The notes under the pieces: model-generated
Databases searched by the model: none
What the model was told of the DNA's origin: nothing
Seen by the model: the letters and a program-made list of their open reading frames with translations, nothing else
Source: Proteobacteria bacterium UBA981
Lineage (GTDB): Bacteria > Pseudomonadota > Gammaproteobacteria > Ga0077536
DNA: 64,000 nt
Direction: 5' to 3'
Assembly: GCA_002292285.1 (NCBI GenBank)
Contig: DBBP01000021.1
Span: 1-64,000, forward strand
Translations under genes and position numbers: made by a program
Shown: positions 52,772 to 60,955 of the stretch, piece after piece
Numbering within the stretch: position 1 is the stretch's first letter
How the letters are laid out: every line of letters begins with the position of its first letter

Positions 52772-53239
52772 ATGCCACTGGAAGACAGACTCGCGTTGCT
52801 GGAAAACGTACGAGAGATCGAGCAGCTGAAGTATCGTTATGCCAGCTGCTGCGACGGCGGCTATGATCTCGATGGATTCAGAACCATCTTCATTCCCGAC
52901 GGCACGTGGGCTGCCAATGGTTACGGCGCGTTTCACGGCCACGGGGAGATTTGTGATTTCTTCGACGAACTGTCGCGGTCGGTGGTCAACGTGTTGCACT
53001 ACGTGACCTCGCCCCAAGTCACGATCGCGGCGGATGGACGGACAGCAACTGGGACATTCTATCTGCACTGCTTGTCGCGCGTTCGTCGCAAACAGGATCG
53101 AGCGTTGATTGATTTCGTTGTCCAGATGGGCGTCTACACTGACACGTTTGTCAAGACGGAGGCCGGCTGGCGCTTCGCATCGATCAACGTGAATGTCACG
53201 CACACGGACCTGCTCGCTACGCAGCCGGAGACCACCTGA
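52772..53239 (+). CDS. SnoaL-like NTF2-fold protein (SnoaL_4 type)
   Basis: This 155-residue protein has REIEQLKYRYASCCDGGYDLDGFRTIFIPDGTW, then FHGHGEICDFFDELSRSV and LHYVTSPQVTIAADGRTATGTFYLHC, typical of the SnoaL_4 group that includes dehydratases and ring-hydroxylating accessory proteins. The ATG at 52772 is chosen because GAGGAGA stands 8 bases before it. It is divergent from the hydrolase homologue. Confidence 0.85.
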   Translation: MPLEDRLALLENVREIEQLKYRYASCCDGGYDLDGFRTIFIPDGTWAANGYGAFHGHGEICDFFDELSRSVVNVLHYVTSPQVTIAADGRTATGTFYLHCLSRVRRKQDRALIDFVVQMGVYTDTFVKTEAGWRFASINVNVTHTDLLATQPETT

Positions 53240-53275
53240 GAGCGGACGCTTGCAAGTCGATTGGGAACTTAACTG

Positions 53276-53746
53276 TCATTCGATCTTCCATTCCCCTACT
53301 TCCAGGGTATCTACGTGAGCGCGAAATAGATCGGAGAATCCGCTTTGCCGCAGCTCCCATACTTGTTGGAACGCTCTTGTAGATAAAACATCAGCAAATA
53401 CCTTGGACATCGTGTCCCACATATCATCCTCAAAACGACCGTCTCGGTTCTGGTAAAACGCTTCTTCCCAAACGCGGAATACCGGTATGAGCAGAGAAAT
53501 AATCTGTATTCGTTGCGGCTCGTCCAAGCTCTCGAAATCGTGGTTGGCTTTCGTGAGTAATTGTGCGTTTTCAGCACTCTGAAATGCTACGCCGGTGTTG
53601 CGGTAGGCTTCCAAAATCTCATGAGTCGCCGCTAAACGAGATTCACGGTTTTGGGTTCGCACCTGCGCGGCCAGGTACAACAGCGAAACTACGACTGCGA
53701 TCGCACCTAAGACCTCTCCGAGGGCACCGAGTGCATCCCAGTTCAT
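53276..53746 (-). CDS. Membrane-anchored hypothetical protein
   Basis: This 156-residue protein has one N-terminal membrane helix (LGEVLGAIAVVVSLLYLAAQV) followed by a helical cytoplasmic or periplasmic domain. The pattern LGAIAVVxSLxYLAxQVRxxNRESR recurs in an uncharacterised family common in marine proteobacteria. The rest (WEEAFYQNRDGRFEDDMWDTM) gives no catalytic clue. It is convergent with the SnoaL-like gene. Confidence 0.7.
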   Translation of the reverse strand: MNWDALGALGEVLGAIAVVVSLLYLAAQVRTQNRESRLAATHEILEAYRNTGVAFQSAENAQLLTKANHDFESLDEPQRIQIISLLIPVFRVWEEAFYQNRDGRFEDDMWDTMSKVFADVLSTRAFQQVWELRQSGFSDLFRAHVDTLEVGEWKIE

Positions 53747-54218
53747 CTTCGATTCCTAGCTGGCTAATCCAACCGGCAGCGTATCCGAGAGTAGTGGTAG
53801 CGTAAACTTCCGCTCTTGGCCGTTCACCGTCAGAGCTCGAAGAAAAACGAACGTCTGCTTTGGGGAAAGGGGCGACAGGACGAAAACCATGCTCTATGGA
53901 TTGGCGAGCGTTTTACATCGAAAATTATCCCTAAGGGGACAGATTTATTTAGTCAAATAAATCTGTCCCCTTAGGAGGCACACCGGCCAATTCGTCGCAC
54001 TGACGTCGCCAATGATGTCCGCCCGCAGCAAGAATCAAGCACCGCTACTGTGCCGGGACGGCAACGTTGGTTGTGCGTTAATCTAGCGGACGGCCTGCGA
54101 CAAGCGAGGCGTAACACCAAGTTCAATCGGCATGGCGATCCGTGGAGCGGTTGCCCTAAACGAGGTTCTGTATGCAATGGGAGGCTTAGCGATACCAGAC
54201 TGCGTGTCGAGGCAAACA
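53747..54218. other. Intergenic stretch containing REP-like palindrome
   Basis: No gene is recognised. The palindrome at 53930-53975 is the main feature. The nuclease gene begins at 54219 with GAGG just before it. Confidence 0.45.
53930..53975. repeat. Perfect 21-bp-arm palindrome (REP-like), copy 2
   Basis: CCTAAGGGGACAGATTTATT-T (53930-53950) and its exact reverse complement (53955-53975) flank AGTC. The arm is identical to that of the palindrome at 39663-39712; only the loop and the outer 3 bases differ. Confidence 0.85.
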
Positions 54219-54917
54219 ATGATGTCATGGCCGTTGCGGCGCGCTCGTCTGGTTAACAGCAGGTGCGTTGCTCAGGTGCTGCTCGGATGGCTCGCTACAC
54301 TTGCTACGCTGACCGTTTGCGCCGCAGAAATGAGTGGTGCTGCGCACGTTATCGATGGCGACAGCTTGCGCATCGGTCAACAGGAGATGCGCTTACAGGG
54401 CATTGATGCTCCCGAGGGTCGACAGCACTGTAAGGTTAAAGGTAGGGATTGGCTTTGCGGTCGAGCCGCCGCTGAAACGCTTGGTTTTCTGCTCACTAAT
54501 ACTGAAATTCGCTGCACGTGGTCGGAGACAGATCGGTATCAGCGCGCGCTCGTCACCTGCTTTCGCGACGACACCAATATCAACGCAATGATGGTCGAGG
54601 TGGGGATGGCGCTCGCATATCGACGGCATAGCCTCGCCTATATCGACCAGGAAGAGATTGCGCGCGCCGTCGAGCGCGGCATATGGGATTCGGAGTTCAT
54701 CGCGCCGTGGGATTGGCGGCAGCAAGATCGCGAAGAACAGGCCAAGCATGCCAACTGTCCGGTCAAGGGCAATGTGAATCGTCAGCAGCAAAAAATTTAT
54801 CACGTGCGCGGCTGGCGCGATTACGCGCGGGTAAAAATGCGTAGCGACGAGGGCGACACTTGTTTTGAATCGGAAGGCGACGCCAGGGCAGCTGGGTTTC
54901 GTGCTGCTAAACAATAG
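54219..54917 (+). CDS. Exported thermonuclease (SNase)-family protein
   Basis: This 232-residue protein has a signal peptide (QVLLGWLATLATLTVCAA) and an SNase-like OB fold. HVIDGDSLRIGQQEMRLQGIDAPEGRQHC carries the Asp pair and the catalytic Arg, and ETDRYQRALVTCF is the D-x-Y-x-R second motif. NINAMMVEVGMALAYRRHS completes the fold. It would cut nucleic acids outside the cytoplasm. ATG 54222 is an equally possible start. Confidence 0.88.
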   Translation: MMSWPLRRARLVNSRCVAQVLLGWLATLATLTVCAAEMSGAAHVIDGDSLRIGQQEMRLQGIDAPEGRQHCKVKGRDWLCGRAAAETLGFLLTNTEIRCTWSETDRYQRALVTCFRDDTNINAMMVEVGMALAYRRHSLAYIDQEEIARAVERGIWDSEFIAPWDWRQQDREEQAKHANCPVKGNVNRQQQKIYHVRGWRDYARVKMRSDEGDTCFESEGDARAAGFRAAKQ

Positions 54918-54949
54918 CGTGCGCGGCGCTGTGTGTACTGGTGAATGTT

Positions 54950-56344
54950 ATGAGTGCTGATTTGTGTTTCCAGCCGGCAACTGCGTTGGCTACGCTCATG
55001 CGCAATCGCGAGCTGTCCCCAGTCGAACTCATCGAGGCGCTACTGGTGCGTATCAGCGCGCTCAATCCCGCGCTCAATGCGTATGTCACGGTTGACACTG
55101 AACAAGTACTGGCCGATGCCAGGCGCAGTGAGCAGGCGCTGCTTGATGGCGACACGATGGGTCGACTACATGGTGTCCCATTTGCCGTTAAGGACTTGCT
55201 CTATACGAAAGATCTGCGCTGCACTGGCGGGTGCCGTGCGTTTGCAGAGTTTGTGCCCGAGCATGATGCACTGGCAGTCGCGCGACTGCGGGCGGCCGGT
55301 GGGATTTTGCTCGGCAAAACAAATACGCCGGAATTCGGTTTCAAAAGTACAACCGAAAACGACTTGTTCGGCACCACCAACAATCCCTGGAACGTAAATC
55401 TCACTGCCGGCGGCTCGAGCGGCGGTGCCGGTGCCGCAACCGCAGCGGGCATCGCCCCGTTGTCTTTGGGCACTGATGCCGGCGGCTCAATCCGAACGCC
55501 AGCCAGCTTTTGTGGCATCGTCGGCTTCAAGCCGACTTTTGGCCGGGTGCCGAACGGTCCAGGCTTCGGCGGCGGGGCGTCCATCGTCCATAGCGGACCG
55601 ATGACGCGCACGGTTGCCGATAGCGCCTTAATGTTCGACGTGATGGCGGGTGTCGCAGAAAGCGATCGCCGCAGCGTGCCGGCAGGCGAATCGAATGCGG
55701 CGGCCAGCGACGGCCTGCGCGTCGCCTACAGTGCCGATCTCGGTTACGCGGCAGTCGATGCACAAGTCAGTAGGTGCGTCGAATCAGCGCTGCAGCAGAC
55801 GCAGTCGCTGGGGTGGGATATCGACACTGCACCTCTTGCACTGGACGATCCTCAAGCGGTTTTTAACACCATCATCCGCGCCGAGAATTATGTCGCCAAC
55901 CATGCACTTGTTGCACAGCACGGCGACCAGATAGACGCCGACATGCGTGCGTTTACCGAAAACGGCGCGAACATCAGCGCGTTTGAATATCTCGCAGCGA
56001 TGGCGGCGCGCGATAAGTTATGCATGCAACTCGCCGCTGTGTTTGAGCGCTTCGACTTACTCATTACGCCGACACTTGCAGTGCCACCATTCGCGCACGG
56101 CGAGCGGCCGGTAGAAGTCGCCGGCCGCGCCATCTCGGGCATGAGTTGGTTGTCGTTCACGTATCCGTTCAATCTGACCGGCAATCCCGCGCTGAGCATT
56201 CCGGCCGGTTGGACCGACGATAATCTGCCAATTGGTTTGCAGATCATTGGTCCACGCTTCAGCGATAATCTGGTGCTGCGCGCAGGCGCGGCGGTCGAGG
56301 CCGTGCTGGGATGGACAAAGCGACGTCCACCACTGGCCACTTAA
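54950..56344 (+). CDS. Amidase (amidase signature family)
   Basis: This 464-residue amidase has Lys in HGVPFAVKDLLYTKDL, the Gly/Ser-rich LTAGGSSGGAGAATAAGI, and the nucleophile Ser in GTDAGGSIRTPASFCGIVGFKP. The C-terminal TYPFNLTGNPALSIPAGW is also conserved. A GTG at 54941 is an alternative start. It is followed, after 116 bases, by an acyl-CoA synthetase gene on the same strand, so its acid product may be activated to a CoA ester (inference). Confidence 0.92.
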   Translation: MSADLCFQPATALATLMRNRELSPVELIEALLVRISALNPALNAYVTVDTEQVLADARRSEQALLDGDTMGRLHGVPFAVKDLLYTKDLRCTGGCRAFAEFVPEHDALAVARLRAAGGILLGKTNTPEFGFKSTTENDLFGTTNNPWNVNLTAGGSSGGAGAATAAGIAPLSLGTDAGGSIRTPASFCGIVGFKPTFGRVPNGPGFGGGASIVHSGPMTRTVADSALMFDVMAGVAESDRRSVPAGESNAAASDGLRVAYSADLGYAAVDAQVSRCVESALQQTQSLGWDIDTAPLALDDPQAVFNTIIRAENYVANHALVAQHGDQIDADMRAFTENGANISAFEYLAAMAARDKLCMQLAAVFERFDLLITPTLAVPPFAHGERPVEVAGRAISGMSWLSFTYPFNLTGNPALSIPAGWTDDNLPIGLQIIGPRFSDNLVLRAGAAVEAVLGWTKRRPPLAT

Positions 56345-56460
56345 GACCCGTACGATGCGAGTCCAGCAAGGCTTGGCGACACAGCGAATTAATTGACGTT
56401 TAGGCGCGGTACCGATCGCGGTGCCAGTACTTGGCTTAGACCCCACAACCGGAGTCAGTA

Positions 56461-58098
56461 ATGACAGCACATTTCGCGAAATTATGGGAAAACATGGTCG
56501 ACATCGTGCCGCAGCGCATCGCCGTGGTGCAGGGCGACGAGCGTTATACGTGGCAGGAATACGAAGACCGGGCCGCGCGACTCGCCGGCGCATTTACCGA
56601 AGCGGGCCTCGGCCCGCACGCCAAAGTTGGCATGTATTTGTACAACTCTCCGGCGTACTGCGAGACCAACTTCGCTGCACTCAAGATGCGGGCCGTCCCC
56701 ATCAACGTCAATTATCGATATCTCGACGACGAGCTGCATTACCTGCTTGAAAACGCGGATGCGGAGGCAGTGGTGTTTCATCGGTCACTCGGCGAACGTA
56801 TCGCACGCGTCGCACCGCGCCTGCCGAAACTGAAACTACTGATAGAAGTTGATGATATCGACGACGACGAAGGCGGCCCCGATCCGGTCCCCAATGCGTT
56901 CGCCTACGAAGACGTGCTGGCCCGCCACAAACCGGCCGCGCGCGTGGAGCCGCAAGGGGATGAGGTTTACATGTTGTACACCGGCGGCACGACCGGCATG
57001 CCTAAAGGGGTCGTTTATCCGCTTGATGAATTCACCCAGTTCTTCGTAGCCGGCTACCCGCCCATGATTGGCATGCCACCGATAGAGAACACCACAGAAC
57101 TCCTCGCCAACATTCGCGCCCAGGCAGATTCGGCTGGCGGGCTCGTCGCCATGTCCGGCCCACCGCTGATGCACGGTACGGGCTGCTGGCTCGGTCTGAT
57201 GGCCCCGCACATGCTAGGCGGTGCTACGGTACTACTTGAGAACCGCGGGCTCGATCCGGTTGAGTTGTGGGACGCCGTTGCACGCGAACGCGTGCAGCAA
57301 TTGATTATCGTCGGCGACGCCTTTGCTCGCCCGCTGCTGCGCGAGCTTGAACAGGCTCCACAGCGCTGGGACCTGAGTTGCCTGAAGTTGATGATCTCAT
57401 CGGGCGCGATGTTTTCCACTGAGGTCAAACAGGCGCTGTTCGAACATCTACCTGATCTGACCATCGCCGATCTGCTCGGCTCTACGGAAGGCGGGATGGG
57501 CCAGGCTATCAGCCGGCGCGACTCACCCAACTCAACAACCGCTCGCTTTATGTTGTCGCCGACCACGAAAGTATTTAACGAGCAGGGCCGCGAAGTCACG
57601 CCGGGCTCCGGTGAAACCGGTCTGGTCGCGAGTGGTGGACTGGTGCCAAAGGCGTATTACAAAGATCCGGAGAAGAGCGCGCGCACATTCCGCGTTGTCG
57701 ACGGCGTGCGCTATTCGTTTCCGGGCGATATGGCGCGCGTGACCGCAGAGGGCGAACTCGAGTTGCTCGGACGCGGCTCCAATTGCATTAACACGGGCGG
57801 CGAGAAAGTATTCCCCGAAGAAGTCGAAGAAACCCTCAAGCGACATCCCGCAGTTGAAGACGCGCTGGTGTTTGGCCAACCGGATGAACGCTTCGGCAAT
57901 CGCGTTGTGGGCGTGGTCTCCATCGCACCGGGTCAGTCAGCCACAGCGACCGACATCATCACGGCAACCCAAGCGGTTCTCGCTGGCTACAAGGTCCCGC
58001 GTGAACTCATGCTCCTCGCCGAAGTGCCTCGTGCCCCGAATGGCAAGGCAGATTACCCGGCTGCCAAGGCAAGCTTCGAGGCAGCGCAAGGGGACTGA
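56461..58098 (+). CDS. AMP-binding acyl-CoA synthetase
   Basis: This 545-residue ATP-dependent acyl-CoA ligase has the phosphate-binding loop YTGGTTGMPKG, then DLLGSTEGGMG (adenine contact), GDMARVTAEGELELLGRG (A8 hinge) and APNGKADYPAAK (catalytic Lys in the C-terminal lobe). GGAG lies 7 bases before the ATG. The spectrum may be medium/long-chain, aromatic or steroid acids; it is of the type placed in lipid/steroid catabolic loci. An SnoaL-like gene follows. Confidence 0.93.
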   Translation: MTAHFAKLWENMVDIVPQRIAVVQGDERYTWQEYEDRAARLAGAFTEAGLGPHAKVGMYLYNSPAYCETNFAALKMRAVPINVNYRYLDDELHYLLENADAEAVVFHRSLGERIARVAPRLPKLKLLIEVDDIDDDEGGPDPVPNAFAYEDVLARHKPAARVEPQGDEVYMLYTGGTTGMPKGVVYPLDEFTQFFVAGYPPMIGMPPIENTTELLANIRAQADSAGGLVAMSGPPLMHGTGCWLGLMAPHMLGGATVLLENRGLDPVELWDAVARERVQQLIIVGDAFARPLLRELEQAPQRWDLSCLKLMISSGAMFSTEVKQALFEHLPDLTIADLLGSTEGGMGQAISRRDSPNSTTARFMLSPTTKVFNEQGREVTPGSGETGLVASGGLVPKAYYKDPEKSARTFRVVDGVRYSFPGDMARVTAEGELELLGRGSNCINTGGEKVFPEEVEETLKRHPAVEDALVFGQPDERFGNRVVGVVSIAPGQSATATDIITATQAVLAGYKVPRELMLLAEVPRAPNGKADYPAAKASFEAAQGD

Positions 58099-58262
58099 CT
58101 ACCGCGCCTGGTGAAGTCGCGTTGCCGGATGGAAAACGTGCGCCGGGGCGCAGACGATCTCGGCCCATTCACGTTTCGCCTGCACGTCATCCTCAGCTTG
58201 CTGGTGCCGAAGCAAAGTGCGATGGTTACGACACTATTTGAGCCAATTTAGGGGGCGTTAAC

Positions 58263-58664
58263 ATGAGTGCAGCAGACAGCAAGAAGATCGTCTTGGAATT
58301 TATCAAGGCCTTGTCAAATGGTGATGTTGATGGGGTGACAGGCGCGATGACAGAAGACATCACGTGGTGGTTACCCGGTTCGTTGCCAGTCTCGGGGACG
58401 TATACCGGCAAGAAAGAGATTCTCGAAGATTTTTTCGGCACCGCCTTCCCCTTCTTCGAACCGGATACCCTGAACATCACGGTACAACGCGCGGTCGCGG
58501 AAGAAGATTCAGTCGCGGTGGAATGGCAAGTCAGTGCCCGCACCGCCAAGGGCATGGCTTACGACAACTACTATCACGTGAGCTTCGATCTACGCGACGG
58601 CAAAATTTGCGCCATACGCGAGTATCTCGATTCCCTGTACGCGAAAGAAGTACTGTTTGCTTAA
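58263..58664 (+). CDS. SnoaL/NTF2-like protein
   Basis: This 133-residue protein has KIVLEFIKALSNGDVDGVTGAMTEDITWWLPG and SGTYTGKKEILEDFF, with a C-terminal YHVSFDLRDGKICAIREYLDSLYAKEVLF, the ketosteroid-isomerase-like pattern. AGGGGG precedes the ATG. It is one of several small NTF2-fold proteins in the window. The ligand is unknown. Confidence 0.85.
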   Translation: MSAADSKKIVLEFIKALSNGDVDGVTGAMTEDITWWLPGSLPVSGTYTGKKEILEDFFGTAFPFFEPDTLNITVQRAVAEEDSVAVEWQVSARTAKGMAYDNYYHVSFDLRDGKICAIREYLDSLYAKEVLFA

Positions 58665-58699
58665 GCCGCAACATGTGCGTTCGCTAGCCGCTGAACGGC

Positions 58700-58876
58700 G
58701 TGGCGATTAACGTCATCCTGCACCATTACGAATTGTCTCCGTTCGCGGAGAAAATTCGTCGTGTGCTGGCGTTCAAAGCCGTGCCCTGCCGCTCGGTGAT
58801 CGCACCGATTCAATTGCCCAAAGACGATTTGACGGCCTTGACCGATGCCTACCGGCGCACGCCGGCTATCGGGTGA
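58700..58876 (+). pseudogene. Glutathione S-transferase N-terminal remnant
   Basis: This 58-codon frame starts with GTG and reads VILHHYELSPFAEKIRRVLAF-KAVPCRSV, the thioredoxin-like N-terminal domain of a glutathione S-transferase with the S-P-F-A-x-K-x-R helix. It stops at TGA right after RRTPAIG, where a full protein would continue through the glutathione-binding cis-Pro and the helical domain. No continuation is found in other frames downstream before the cupin gene at 58952. It is probably a truncated relic. Confidence 0.6.
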
Positions 58877-58951
58877 CTCGCGCCGCCACTATCGCGGCAT
58901 AGTCGCGTTCCTCCAGCCCGGCCGGCGGGGGGAGCGACAAATCGAATCGAT

Positions 58952-59482
58952 CTAGCTGCCGCCCGCGTAGCTTCTCACCCGACGCCGATGCCCTAGCAGG
59001 CGACTCAGCGGTGATAGCAACGCCACCACCAGGCGAACTTTCCCGTCAGCGGGACAAATGGTGTCCTTGAATTCCGAGAAAATCGCCGCGCGCATAAATA
59101 TCGACGGCATGCCGTGCTCATCCGTGTGGCCGTCTCGAGCCAAACCAAACAGGGTGCGAAAAAAATCGTGATTGCGTCCGGCCGGTCGGTAAGTCTCGAC
59201 CGCAATAGCTTCCTCGTCGCGCGGATTCCACTGAAAGTGCAACGCGCTGGGTGGCGCGGCTGCAGATTCACCCGCCTTAATCACAACCGGTTCGCCATTC
59301 ACAGTGATATGCATTTCGCCCGACGTCACCGCAATTTCCTGCTCAACCCCCGGATGAAAGTGCTCAAGCGGGATCTCGCCGTGTGCCTTCAGGGCATATT
59401 CGATGACAAACTTCTCGGGTGTCGATTCAAGCACCTTCATGGTCTCGCCAGTGACCGGATTAACCAGAACTTCTTCGCTCAT
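58952..59482 (-). CDS. Cupin domain-containing protein
   Basis: This 176-residue single-cupin protein has EIPLEHFHPGVEQEIAVTSGEMHITVNG with the metal-type motif H-x-H-x-x-x-x-x-E, and AAAPPSALHFQWNP as the second motif. The C-terminal 60 residues are helical (FFRTLFGLARDGHTDEHG). The ATG at 59482 is chosen from AAGGAAG upstream. It could be a small dioxygenase, an isomerase or a binding protein. Confidence 0.82.
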   Translation of the reverse strand: MSEEVLVNPVTGETMKVLESTPEKFVIEYALKAHGEIPLEHFHPGVEQEIAVTSGEMHITVNGEPVVIKAGESAAAPPSALHFQWNPRDEEAIAVETYRPAGRNHDFFRTLFGLARDGHTDEHGMPSIFMRAAIFSEFKDTICPADGKVRLVVALLSPLSRLLGHRRRVRSYAGGS

Positions 59483-59595
59483 CGTGTTACTTCCTTTGTA
59501 CTGCGGCCACGCACACGACGCGGGCGGATGTTGTTGTTGCAGGCCCATCTGTCGGCGACTGTCGATGACAGGTGGGGATACGCGATCCGATCCTG

Positions 59596-60888
59596 CTAGC
59601 GCGTAGCAGCGTGCGCGAACGCTCGTTCGAGATCGGCAATTAAATCGTCGGCGTCTTCGATGCCAATCGAAACCCGAATCAGACCTTCCGTCACCCCCGC
59701 CGCATCGCGCAACTCTGCCGCCACCCCCGAATGTGTCGTAGAGGCCGGGTGGCAGACCAACGATTCTGTGCCGCCGAGACTGACTGCCAATTTGAACAAA
59801 CGCAGTGCGTTCAGAATCGCGAACGCTTGCGCTCGACCGCCGTCGACAACGAAAGAAAACGTCGATCCGAAGCTGCTGCTGTAACGCGCGAATAAGGCTT
59901 TACTACCGGCATCGAGATCGTGTTCCGGGTGCAGTACCAGACAACCAACATGGGGGTTGCCCGCTAACCACGCGGCAATTTTTGACGCACTCGCGGCGGC
60001 GCGTTCCATGCGCAGGATTAGCGTTTCCATCGAGCGCGAAATCATCCAGGATGAGTGCGGATCGAGTTGCGTTCCGAGCACCGAGCGGGTTTTGCGAACG
60101 CGCGTGATCAACGAGGCCTCGCCGGTAATCCCACCCGCGACGAGATCACTATGCCCGCCAACATATTTAGTCAGCGAGTAAACGCACAAATCGATGCCGT
60201 GCAAAACGGGCTTGAGAAAAATTGGGCCGAGCAAGGTGTTGTCGCACACCGTGACCGGACGCTCTGCGGGGTTTGCATAACGCTCGGTCAATCCCGTAGC
60301 GATGAGATCAAAATCAACCATCGCGTTGGTCGGGTTCGCGGGCGTCTCGATATAGATCATCGCTGGGTTGCCGAGCGCCACAGCCTTATCCAGAGTTGCC
60401 GCGAGGTTCTCACGAGTCAGTGGTATGGGTAGGGTGACGGTCTGCAGGCCCCACTCGGCGAGGATTCCGTGCAGCAAGTTCTCCGTGCCACCGTAGAGCG
60501 GATCCGACTGAATAATGACATCGCCGGGTTTTAGTAAGGCCAGCAGAGTCGTGGAGATGGCGGCCATTCCAGACGCGGTGACCGCAGCAGCCGCGCTGCC
60601 ATCGAGGAGTGCCAGACGGTCTTCGACAATTTCCAAATTAGGGTGATTAAAACGCGAGTAGATTAAACCCGGCTTTTCATCGCCTTGCGCCTGGCGACGT
60701 CCCGCATTCAGATCAAAGTGCGCTGCCCCAGCTTCGGCAGAGGGGAACGCGAACGTTGAGGTCAGGAAAACCGGCGGTTTAACCGCGCCCTCTGACATTG
60801 CCGGGTCGTAGCCATAAGAGACCATTTGCGTCGCGGGTTTTAATACCCGCTTACCGATGGTCGTTTTACGATAACCCTCGTCACTCAT
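59596..60888 (-). CDS. Cystathionine gamma-synthase-family PLP enzyme
   Basis: This 430-residue fold-type I PLP enzyme of the Cys/Met metabolism family includes cystathionine gamma-synthase and methionine gamma-lyase. YSRFNHPNLEIVEDRLALLDG and TASGMAAISTTLLALLKPGD are conserved. The PLP Lys lies in CVYSLTKYVGGHSDLVAGG and the Asp in VCDNTLLGP. Start ATG 60888, with AAAGGA upstream. Synthase and lyase branches cannot be separated by eye. It follows the amidase gene by 67 bases on the same strand. Confidence 0.92.
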   Translation of the reverse strand: MSDEGYRKTTIGKRVLKPATQMVSYGYDPAMSEGAVKPPVFLTSTFAFPSAEAGAAHFDLNAGRRQAQGDEKPGLIYSRFNHPNLEIVEDRLALLDGSAAAAVTASGMAAISTTLLALLKPGDVIIQSDPLYGGTENLLHGILAEWGLQTVTLPIPLTRENLAATLDKAVALGNPAMIYIETPANPTNAMVDFDLIATGLTERYANPAERPVTVCDNTLLGPIFLKPVLHGIDLCVYSLTKYVGGHSDLVAGGITGEASLITRVRKTRSVLGTQLDPHSSWMISRSMETLILRMERAAASASKIAAWLAGNPHVGCLVLHPEHDLDAGSKALFARYSSSFGSTFSFVVDGGRAQAFAILNALRLFKLAVSLGGTESLVCHPASTTHSGVAAELRDAAGVTEGLIRVSIGIEDADDLIADLERAFAHAATR

Positions 60889-60955
60889 TGCGTTGTCCTT
60901 TGGGGCGCAGACAATATGTTGCACACCGTGCTCATTGCGACCGTGCGCTCTCGCA

